Part shown: in pieces, positions 8,074 to 16,218 of the stretch
How positions within the stretch are numbered: the first letter of the stretch is position 1
Layout of the letters: every line of letters begins with the position of its first letter
IMG/VR virus record: IMGVR_UViG_3300034198_013414
Coordinates: 1-43,262 of that record
Length of the DNA: 43,262 nt
Source: a virus
Strand: one strand, 5' to 3'
Notes under the pieces: generated by a model
Seen by the model: the letters and a program-made list of their open reading frames with translations, nothing else
The model's database searches: none
What the model was told of the DNA's origin: nothing
Made by a program: the position numbers and the translations under genes

Positions 8074-10411
8074 TGTCTACATTTGCTCCTAGTGCAATGC
8101 GCTTCCAGAACTCCAAGCTTTCGCCTTTGCTTATTATAGATGATTTTGCTCTATCGCAATTAGTTAAGTTAAATCTTTTATCAGTTAAAGGATTATAAAG
8201 ATAAGCTTGTTGGCCAAGAGCTTTCTCTGCTGAACCTTCAGCGCTAGGATTCCTTGAGATTACCGCTTCGTCATATTTAATATCAGTGATATTCAATCGT
8301 TCAGCAAGCTCTGGTATAGTGAAAGGTGTTTCAAGAATTGAAGGACTGCCTGCGCCATTTGGCATCTCCATCTTTATACAAGCATCAATATTTGCATCCT
8401 TAAAGCCGCTGAAGATTCCATACAGTAGGCTAATACATGTACCAAGACCTGCAAGCTTAGCGGCCAATTCAACAATCGAATCTCCTTCATCCTTCATAGT
8501 AAATTCAATTGCCTTGAGGATAGACTTAACTATATCAGACTGCTCTCCAGCAAATACAGTGAAATCTTCAAGTGCGCCCTTAAACATCTCAAGAGCATCA
8601 AGTGCGCCTATACCAAGTAAGGGATTAGTGACTGTAGTCCAGAACTTATCCTTAGTATCTCCGCCTGCCCAGCTTACAACTGTGTCTCTCATTGGAGCAA
8701 GTACATCTTCTCCTAATCTAACTTCATTTCCAGTCTCTCCAAAGCCTGCAACAGCTTTACCTTCAGTTATAAGTTTTTGCAATATAAGTTGTCCATTCTC
8801 ACTCTCTACACTTTCTGCTTTGCCATCAAGCCAATCAGATAGTTCGCTTACTTTAAAGCCATAACTACCAAGAGTATTATCAAAAGACTGAAGATTAGTT
8901 ATTGAGTTTAATACACAACTTTTATAAGTAGGCAGAGGCCCGACAGAAAGCTGGAGACCAATCTGTAATCCTCCAAGGATAGGCTTAAGCAATCCTTGAA
9001 AAAGTAGGTCCTTTAGGAAAGATCCAGCCGCACTAAGACTGAACATTTCTTTCCATGTAAACATGAATAGACCAAGAAAAGATGAAAGAAGAAAAGCTAA
9101 TTCGATTGGACACAAACTGCCTAGCCTAACAAGACTACAGAGATTTTGCTGTATCAAGTAAGGTAAGTCAAACGCATAATTTATCTTCTTATACATATAC
9201 TCAATATTGTCTAACGCAAGTTTAGCATCATATTCTATATCTATACCGGCAGAGAAATCTTTTAGTCCATCCCAGGAAAGCTTAAAACACTTCCAGCAAT
9301 CTTCTATTGTAATAGGATCATACTCAACCTTTCCATTCTTTCCTCTTTTTATCTGAACAGGCTTCTTGCCATTCAGAACATTATCAACATAACTACTTTG
9401 CTCATCAAGCTTACCAAGTAAGTCTCTAATATAGCCAGTAGATTGTTTTCCCTTTACTAGTTGCTTCTGTAAAGGAATAAGACTAACTTTTGAGCCTATA
9501 TTATTCTCAGTAATTAAAACCTCGTCTTCTTCAATGGCACCTGCAAATTCAAGAAGATCTCTTGGAAAACTTACATCTTCATCTACTAGCCTAATTGGTT
9601 TTTCTCTTGCCGATGTAATATCGCTAACAAAACTGTCCCATCCCAATTGGATAGCAAGATCTCTTGTGCCTGTAGCTAAAGTCCGTTCAGCTTCTACTTG
9701 ATTGCCCATTATGGATAACTTCATAGATTCAATTGTAGCTGCTTCTGCCTTTAAAGTAGCATACTTCAAAGCAGCCTGAAGCTCTGGCTCAAATTCTTTA
9801 TTCAGATTTATAAGAGGATTATTGGTTTTTTTATTATATTTATTAGTCTTCTCAGCTGCCTTTATTGCCCCTATTCGACTTCTTAGTTTCTTAAGTTCAT
9901 TAATTTCTTTGAATTGCAAAACTCCAAGAGTGTGGTCTGGGAACAGAGACTTTGCCAGCATAACGAATCTAGGATTAGATGTGTCGTACTCGATATAGTA
10001 ATCAAGATCTTCAAGCTCTTTATCTACTTTATCTAGAGAAGATTCTATCTTTCTCATTAAGTCTGCAGCTCTTTCTCTATTTGATTGCTTTAAGGCTGCA
10101 ACTTCTTCTGGATCCCAGTTTGTCTTGTTACTACCTGCCTTGTAGACAGGAGTGTCTAATGTTTGATTATAGTTAGACTGTGCATTAATCTTTATTGATA
10201 TATCCCTCACAAGCTGTTGAAGCTTTTCAGGATCAACATTACCAGAGTCATCAGTTATAGCCGAAGGATTATTTCTTATAGTCTCTTCCAAGACCTCTTC
10301 TAGCGTAATGTTTTGGTTAATTACACCTTTTGCTCCGTCAGGAGCTAGCTCTACGTCAAGTCCTATAATCGGAGCAGGATCTCCATCTTTTTTAATTTTT
10401 CCAATTTTCAT
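8066..10411 (-). CDS. Large protein of unknown function, 781 aa, head operon
   Basis: Not recognised. The N-terminal third is charged and helical with coiled-coil-like stretches (about residues 90-260). A hydrophobic segment near residues 440-475 (PIELAFLLSSFLGLFMFTW and after) and a second moderately hydrophobic part near 480-500 could touch a membrane. The C-terminal third is mixed helical. It lies between a 154-aa gene and the portal, overlapping the portal start by 8 bases, so it is translated with the head proteins. A virion protein that meets the cell membrane during DNA entry is one guess from the hydrophobic segment; nothing proves it. Confidence 0.5.
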   Translation of the reverse strand: MKIGKIKKDGDPAPIIGLDVELAPDGAKGVINQNITLEEVLEETIRNNPSAITDDSGNVDPEKLQQLVRDISIKINAQSNYNQTLDTPVYKAGSNKTNWDPEEVAALKQSNRERAADLMRKIESSLDKVDKELEDLDYYIEYDTSNPRFVMLAKSLFPDHTLGVLQFKEINELKKLRSRIGAIKAAEKTNKYNKKTNNPLINLNKEFEPELQAALKYATLKAEAATIESMKLSIMGNQVEAERTLATGTRDLAIQLGWDSFVSDITSAREKPIRLVDEDVSFPRDLLEFAGAIEEDEVLITENNIGSKVSLIPLQKQLVKGKQSTGYIRDLLGKLDEQSSYVDNVLNGKKPVQIKRGKNGKVEYDPITIEDCWKCFKLSWDGLKDFSAGIDIEYDAKLALDNIEYMYKKINYAFDLPYLIQQNLCSLVRLGSLCPIELAFLLSSFLGLFMFTWKEMFSLSAAGSFLKDLLFQGLLKPILGGLQIGLQLSVGPLPTYKSCVLNSITNLQSFDNTLGSYGFKVSELSDWLDGKAESVESENGQLILQKLITEGKAVAGFGETGNEVRLGEDVLAPMRDTVVSWAGGDTKDKFWTTVTNPLLGIGALDALEMFKGALEDFTVFAGEQSDIVKSILKAIEFTMKDEGDSIVELAAKLAGLGTCISLLYGIFSGFKDANIDACIKMEMPNGAGSPSILETPFTIPELAERLNITDIKYDEAVISRNPSAEGSAEKALGQQAYLYNPLTDKRFNLTNCDRAKSSIISKGESLEFWKRIALGANVDNV

Positions 10412-10412
10412 T

Positions 10413-10850
10413 TTAACCTGTTATTTCAGTAGCTAGAACCTTTAGATTTGCTTCGTTAATATAGTTAGCTCCATGGCCACGAGGAACGTAAGTTCTTAGT
10501 GCGAAGTAGCGATAAGATTCAACACCAGCTTCAATGTTAGATATTGCAATTTCATTATTAAAAGGAATATTTTCCCAGACATTATTCTCTGGGAGAGCAG
10601 TTTCATTGCGCATTGCTAGCAGTTGATAAACAATACCATTTTGTGAAATTGGACCATTTTCTAGTCCATTGATTACAAGAGTAATAGTAATGTTTTCATA
10701 ACCTAATTCTAATGGATCATTTACTAGGTAGAACCTAGATATGCTATATGAGCCATCAGTGGTGTCATGAAATGAAGTTATTCTCTTAGTAACGTTATCA
10801 ACTTCATGGAATTGATTATCGTCTTCTAGAGTAAATAATTTTAAAGCCAT
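10413..10850 (-). CDS. Small putative structural protein, 145 aa
   Basis: I start it at ATG 10850 (MALKLFTLEDDNQF) because GAGGA lies just upstream; an in-frame start at 10877 would overlap the terminase. The product is beta-rich with conserved-looking aromatic positions and no signal, membrane or catalytic motif. It lies directly after the terminase stop and one base before the 781-aa gene. A small head or neck protein is possible from place and fold type alone. Family not recognised. Confidence 0.55.
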   Translation of the reverse strand: MALKLFTLEDDNQFHEVDNVTKRITSFHDTTDGSYSISRFYLVNDPLELGYENITITLVINGLENGPISQNGIVYQLLAMRNETALPENNVWENIPFNNEIAISNIEAGVESYRYFALRTYVPRGHGANYINEANLKVLATEITG

Positions 10851-10857
10851 AAGTCCT

Positions 10858-12999
10858 CTATTTAATAGTTCGACCACTTGGTCGTTGGTAATTGTGTCGG
10901 GAGTTAAACACTGGAGCTATTGCTTGTCCCATGTTTCCTTTGCCATCTCTAGTAACAATCATATCTCTTTCCCATGCTCTTCTATCAAGGTCACTGTAGT
11001 GCTCTGTCTTTTTCTCATAAGGACCAGAGCCATTTTTCCTGCTATCTATAGCAGAGTTCCTTTCATTTTGCAATTGCCTTAGCAACTCTCCACCTGTTAA
11101 TTTCTTATTATGTGGATCTTGATTCTGTTCGCTTAGAATAGAATGTCCGAGAGTTTCAGTTATTCCAAAATTAGAAACTATTCCTCTAGACATAGCTAAA
11201 GGTCCTTCTTCTATTGTAAATGCTACAAGACTTAGCATAAATGCATCAAGTGCGTGATCTCCAATACTTGTATTATCTTGTCCAAATACAGGAGTCCCAT
11301 TAGGCTGACGAGACTTAATAATATAGTTAAGTAGTTGTTTTCTAAGCAAATCATCTTCAAAAGAAAACCTAATCATCTTATCTTCGAATCTTCTAACTGC
11401 ATTTTCTACAAGGAATGGTTTAGCAGGATGTTCAATAATTCGCCCACTTGATGGCTCTCGTATTGCAACCTTACTACCAAAGTCATAAGCTTTGATTCTT
11501 CTTTGTACATTAAACTCGTAAGTCCCAGCTTTCTGCTGGGAAGACCACATTTTCAATGTCTCCCATTGTGTTGCACCATGACCTTTGTCAACGTAGATAT
11601 GATGAGGTTGCCAAAAGCTAAGCAATTCAGTTATTTTTTGAAGACCTTGTAGCTGAGTAAAGTTTTGTTTAGGAACATTAACAACTTCCATTACTTGTAA
11701 TCCAACTTGTGGATGAAATCCAGTAATACATATCCAAGTACCAAAGCTAGTATTCCAGTCAACTCCAAGGCTGTATCTAAAACCCGCAAGGTCTCCTTTC
11801 ATTTTAGCTTCTCTCATTTGACTATAAGTATAGCCATCCATTGCACTCGCAACCAGTGGAGCAGCAAACACGCCATCTGCGTTGCTAATAAACATAGCCA
11901 TGACTTCTTGTAACCAGCCATCACTTGTATACTCTCGTCTCATTTCATTGCGAAGACTTTTCCAAGAGATCTTAGCCTGTGCGAAAGGAGTCTCATCAAT
12001 AACAGCTGTTGGGAAATAAAACTCTTTCCAGTCGGCTGCTTCTTGGCACCATTCATAAAACTTACTACGAAGACCACTAGGGGTAGAGGCAGCTCTAATT
12101 AGACAATCACCATGGGACTGGGCGATTGGAAGGATTGTAGTAAAGTCCTTCTCAGTCATGTAATCAACCTCATCAAGGATGATAACATGAGCGTCCTGGC
12201 CTCTTACTGCGCTAGCGCCATTGCTGCCAGTAGTAAACCCAGAAATAATTGCACCATTATCCAATCTTAACTGATGATAAGGTGATTGCTTATATCTAAA
12301 TTCTTTTCTTAAACTAGCATTACTATTAAGCAATTCAAGTATTCTATTAAATATTGCAGTTACCTGAGAATCAAAAGGACAACAAACAAGAATCTTAATC
12401 CCATTAACTTTCTCTTTAATGTCTTCATCAAAATATTCTCTAATTCTAGTAAATGCATGAAATAGTATTTCAATAGCAAGAGCATCCGACTTACCAGAAC
12501 GCCGCCCAAATCGATAAACTTTCTTTTTGCTTTGACATCTAAGTGCAATCTCTTGATGTGCTCTTGGTTTCCAGTTGAACATTTTACTAGCAAATGTGAC
12601 CGGATCAGTGTTAATAACTAAAGCATCTTTCTCTTCAGCAGAAAGCTCACTGGCAAAGTCAGAATACTGTTCAAGATAATCTTTAGGAATAAGAGGACAA
12701 CTAATTTGGAAAGCATGAGTTGGAAAAGCTTTAGGATCTGCTTTTATTTTTCTTTTACTTTCAATAGGATGCGTAGGATAGTCTTTCTTATACTTCTCTA
12801 TATGTGAGACTTGGCAGTTCTCACATCCTACTGAACATGCTGCTCCTGTTTTTGTTTTAGTTCTAAGTCCATAGGTATCTATGTACTCTTGAATTATGCT
12901 GTTTTGGATCTTACTCCAATAGTCAACATAGGAAACATCTATGCTCTCGGTGTCGACCTTCTTGTAAAGATCAGATAAATTTAAGATTTTTTCTTTCAT
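10858..12999 (-). CDS. Terminase large subunit
   Basis: The packaging motor ATPase and nuclease. Walker A is RFGRRSGKSDA, Walker B is VIILDEVDYM, with ILVCCPFDSQVTAIF between them; the C-terminal RNase H-like nuclease shows LGVDWNTSFG, IYVDKGHGATQWE and DHALDAFMLSLVAF. I choose ATG 12999 (MKEKILNL); the longer frame to 13077 lies inside the upstream gene. About 713 aa, longer than most terminases (450-600). The N-terminus holds a cysteine cluster C-x3-C-x2-C with a further His (sequence CSVGCENCQVSH), which could bind metal and is not part of a standard terminase. Confidence 0.92.
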   Translation of the reverse strand: MKEKILNLSDLYKKVDTESIDVSYVDYWSKIQNSIIQEYIDTYGLRTKTKTGAACSVGCENCQVSHIEKYKKDYPTHPIESKRKIKADPKAFPTHAFQISCPLIPKDYLEQYSDFASELSAEEKDALVINTDPVTFASKMFNWKPRAHQEIALRCQSKKKVYRFGRRSGKSDALAIEILFHAFTRIREYFDEDIKEKVNGIKILVCCPFDSQVTAIFNRILELLNSNASLRKEFRYKQSPYHQLRLDNGAIISGFTTGSNGASAVRGQDAHVIILDEVDYMTEKDFTTILPIAQSHGDCLIRAASTPSGLRSKFYEWCQEAADWKEFYFPTAVIDETPFAQAKISWKSLRNEMRREYTSDGWLQEVMAMFISNADGVFAAPLVASAMDGYTYSQMREAKMKGDLAGFRYSLGVDWNTSFGTWICITGFHPQVGLQVMEVVNVPKQNFTQLQGLQKITELLSFWQPHHIYVDKGHGATQWETLKMWSSQQKAGTYEFNVQRRIKAYDFGSKVAIREPSSGRIIEHPAKPFLVENAVRRFEDKMIRFSFEDDLLRKQLLNYIIKSRQPNGTPVFGQDNTSIGDHALDAFMLSLVAFTIEEGPLAMSRGIVSNFGITETLGHSILSEQNQDPHNKKLTGGELLRQLQNERNSAIDSRKNGSGPYEKKTEHYSDLDRRAWERDMIVTRDGKGNMGQAIAPVFNSRHNYQRPSGRTIK

Positions 13000-13027
13000 G
13001 CTATTCTTATTTTTTAAATTTCTATTA

Positions 13028-16000
13028 TTAATAAGATAGCATTGGAGCCGTACTGTGTATTGATGTTGAGTTAGCATATCTGCTTTTCGGAGCTGTAATC
13101 ATATAGGATTCATTGCCCATAGATCTCATTGCATTGAATCGTGAATTCTCCATAGCATGAATGCTTCGCTGTCTAATTGTATTACCCATAGAGCTACTCA
13201 TTCCTGCGCTTGGCCCACTCTTCCATGAGGGTCCTTGCATCTGTCTTTGTCTTAGATAGTTATTTCCTTGATTTCGTACGTCAAAGATTTTATATGTTGC
13301 ATAGGCAGCAGCGGCAATAGCGCCGCCAGCAATAAGAGTAGTAACAGGATTAAGTAGAGCGGCAGCAACTACCTTATTCATTATCCAGCCAGCAACTATG
13401 CCTTTGCCAGCACCAGCAATGCCTCCAAACACTCCACCCTTCTTGTAACCTTGCCTGAAGTCGGCAATCGCTGTTGCACCCATAAGAACTGGAGCTACCA
13501 ATGTACCAGCACCTCCAAGTTTAGTTAGCATTTTATTTATAAATCCATCTGATCCACCACCAAGACCATTGTAAAGACTCCGCCTAATACCCGTCATTGT
13601 TTTCATAATTCCAGTAGAACTTTGGAATGAGTCTTCAATGTGTTTTCCCCAACCAGCAGTAGCTGCCTGAACTGTCTTTGCGGTTGTCCAAGTAACTCGA
13701 CCTGCATCATCCATCAAAGGATGTGCATATCCAGTTCCACCTCTAATAGTAGTTCCAAAAAAAGTATCCATGTAAGAACTCGGCTTTCCGTCTGCTCCGT
13801 ATGCCGTAACACGCCTATTAAGACCAAGGTCATTCGCAATAGATCCAATACCGGCTACAAAGCCCCTAGTGGTTAAGTCCAATTCTCTATCAACCAGAGA
13901 GCTATTGTATGCCATACCTCTTAGCATTCCATTAGTTCTTGATCCTTTGGTAGCTTTCCCTGCTGCAGCAGCTCCAGAGCCACCACCTGCCCTAGCAGCT
14001 TTTGCAGCTCGTGCCTGTTTAGCTTCTTCTACTTGGGCCTGATAGGCCGCACTAGGAGATAATGGTGCTGCGCCTGGTGAACCTGCTGGAGCATTAGCCC
14101 CGCCAACTGGACCAGCTCCTGCCGCAGGAGAAGAAGGAAACGCAGCTGCACCAGTTGCACCTCCTGTTTTTCCAGCTCCTCTACGCTTACGCACTGCTGC
14201 ACCTGGAGCCACCTTAGCTCCATTATTAGCAACTCCATTTGTTGCTTCGCCAAATACTCTGTCAACACTTCTATCAAGATTTGGATCAACGCCTCTAGCA
14301 CCTCTTGCTGCTTGACCTCTTGTGGTTCCAGGGCCATCCTCTCCGCCTTGATGTCCGAAGGCAGGAGGTGACATATTTGCGGCAGATCTTGCGGCTTGGG
14401 CTCCAGTAGTTGGACCAGCTTGGTTGCTACCAGGAGTGCTAGTAGTACCTAAGTTGTTTGCGCCTTCAGGGAGACTACTTTTTCTTGCTGCTGCTGCGCC
14501 GGTCTCAATAGGTACACTTGCAGTATTCGCAACTTTTTGTGCGGCTTCAGCAGGAGAGTCTGATATTTTAGGTACAGTAGAGCCAGGTTGCTCTGCAAGA
14601 GTTCCAGCCGCTTTACCATCCTTAATAACATTTCCACCTTCAGCTCTGGCTTTTAATTTCTCGGCCATAGCTCGATGTCTAGGGTTATCAGAATTAGCCA
14701 ACTGCTCATATTTCTTTTTTGCCTGCGCACGCTGTCTTTCTTCTATCTCGGCTTGTTGTTTATCTACATATTCTTGTGATCCTAGCTCCCCAGGCTTAGG
14801 GCGCTTTGGTATTCTGTCTTCAGGAACAGCGCCCATATCAAATTTACCTGGACCATCATCTGCAGCTTGAGCAGCAGAACTAGCAGGGGCGGATGTCGTA
14901 GGTACAGACTCAGTACTAGCAAGTTTTTGCGCGGCTTGAGCAGGAGCATCAGCTGCTTGTGGAATCTTAGCTCCGGCAGGTGTTGCTGCCTTAGCCTGCT
15001 CCATCAGTGATTTGTCTATCGCTGCCCCTTCATTGGCCCGAGTCTGCATATACTCAGGACGCTCCATTGTTGCTTTATTCTCCGGAGACGGATCATTAAT
15101 CATTTTATTATGAGCACTAAGATATTCCTCTACGCTAACAGGCTGTGGAATAGGAGCGCCACTCGATGCAGCCTGTGCAACTTTCTCAGCACCCTGAGCA
15201 AGCTTAGCAGGAGCCGCAGGGGCATTACCCGCGCTCCTCTGATCATTGAAATATCGGAGACGAGCTTCATTCTCAAGGTCACGCCCAGCAAGATGTTCTG
15301 CCATTCCATACATCTCTTCAACCTGTTTTCTAGAATGATACGCTGGACTCGCCGGGTTATCACCCTGAGCTGGTGTGCCTGGCATCTCAGGCTCAGGTAT
15401 TTCATATCCCATTCCTGTTAAAGCCTGCCTAACAGGAGTGGGAATAAAACCCTTTCCGCCTTTTGCTCGAAGTTTTGTAGGGTCGGCAGATGGCTCCGGC
15501 GGCTTTGCTACGTCTGCTAAATAGTCTCTAACTGTTCTTTGCCAAGTATTATGCTGTTGAGGAACACGCTGTGGCTGTTTTGCTCTTTGTCCTAAAACTT
15601 CGGCTTTCTTTTCTTCTAGAGTTTTAGTCTCAATAGGGGCAGGGACTGGATCAGGGGCTGGCGGTGGAGAATCAACTACAGAGGAAGCAGAAGAGGAGGC
15701 AGAAGAAACTCCTGGACTATTACCTACAGCAGCTTCAGCATGATGAGGTCGCGCAACAGTTCCATCCGGATTTAACGCAGGCAGACTAGGAAGATCATAT
15801 CCCATGTCACGTGCAGCCTTTGCGTGCCTGGCTTGGTGTTGCTCCCATCCCTCTTTGTCCATCCAGTTTACCGCATGATCTGTATCTAAATCATCATTAA
15901 TAACACTTCTAACCGATCCTGTTTCTGGGTTTTGATAATGTGCTCGAGTCCCTTGTCCGTATCCTAGTCTTCGGCTAGGAGACATTCCTCCTAAAGTTTG

Positions 16001-16216
16001 ATTTACCATATCCGCTTCACTTGATTCAAATCCAACCAAATTGTGACCAGATTTGGTCATAATTTCATGCATTTGATCAAAATAACTTCTATTGTCACCT
16101 CCTACTGACTGACCTATTTCTAATGCCTGCTTATCATAAACATTAAAAGTTTCTTCCGCTTCAGGAGGAATATTAAAGAGCGACGGAGACTGTAAACTCT
16201 TTCTTCTTAACGCCAT
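13028..16216 (-). CDS. Giant Ala/Pro/Gly-rich putative virion protein, 1062 aa
   Basis: Start ATG 16216 with AAGAGG upstream, two bases after the preceding stop. Residues 1-150 are ordinary and charged; about 150-770 is low-complexity, rich in Ala, Pro, Gly, Ser and Gln with recurring APAQAAQKLA-like and GPTTGAQAAR-like phrases. About 900-980 holds hydrophobic Gly/Ala-rich helices (VAAALLNPVTTLIAGGAIA) that look like membrane-inserting glycine zippers. The phrase GPTTGAQAA also occurs in the neighbouring 921-aa protein, so the two are related in style or by duplication. No enzyme motif. An internal or ejected virion protein is plausible from size, composition and membrane segments. Confidence 0.55.
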   Translation of the reverse strand: MALRRKSLQSPSLFNIPPEAEETFNVYDKQALEIGQSVGGDNRSYFDQMHEIMTKSGHNLVGFESSEADMVNQTLGGMSPSRRLGYGQGTRAHYQNPETGSVRSVINDDLDTDHAVNWMDKEGWEQHQARHAKAARDMGYDLPSLPALNPDGTVARPHHAEAAVGNSPGVSSASSSASSVVDSPPPAPDPVPAPIETKTLEEKKAEVLGQRAKQPQRVPQQHNTWQRTVRDYLADVAKPPEPSADPTKLRAKGGKGFIPTPVRQALTGMGYEIPEPEMPGTPAQGDNPASPAYHSRKQVEEMYGMAEHLAGRDLENEARLRYFNDQRSAGNAPAAPAKLAQGAEKVAQAASSGAPIPQPVSVEEYLSAHNKMINDPSPENKATMERPEYMQTRANEGAAIDKSLMEQAKAATPAGAKIPQAADAPAQAAQKLASTESVPTTSAPASSAAQAADDGPGKFDMGAVPEDRIPKRPKPGELGSQEYVDKQQAEIEERQRAQAKKKYEQLANSDNPRHRAMAEKLKARAEGGNVIKDGKAAGTLAEQPGSTVPKISDSPAEAAQKVANTASVPIETGAAAARKSSLPEGANNLGTTSTPGSNQAGPTTGAQAARSAANMSPPAFGHQGGEDGPGTTRGQAARGARGVDPNLDRSVDRVFGEATNGVANNGAKVAPGAAVRKRRGAGKTGGATGAAAFPSSPAAGAGPVGGANAPAGSPGAAPLSPSAAYQAQVEEAKQARAAKAARAGGGSGAAAAGKATKGSRTNGMLRGMAYNSSLVDRELDLTTRGFVAGIGSIANDLGLNRRVTAYGADGKPSSYMDTFFGTTIRGGTGYAHPLMDDAGRVTWTTAKTVQAATAGWGKHIEDSFQSSTGIMKTMTGIRRSLYNGLGGGSDGFINKMLTKLGGAGTLVAPVLMGATAIADFRQGYKKGGVFGGIAGAGKGIVAGWIMNKVVAAALLNPVTTLIAGGAIAAAAYATYKIFDVRNQGNNYLRQRQMQGPSWKSGPSAGMSSSMGNTIRQRSIHAMENSRFNAMRSMGNESYMITAPKSRYANSTSIHSTAPMLSY

Positions 16217-16218
16217 AA

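Noticed and set aside
13000-13077. Terminase start at 13077
   Set aside because: It would overlap the end of the 1062-aa gene by 50 bases and adds 26 residues of unusual composition; ATG 12999 lies just after that gene.
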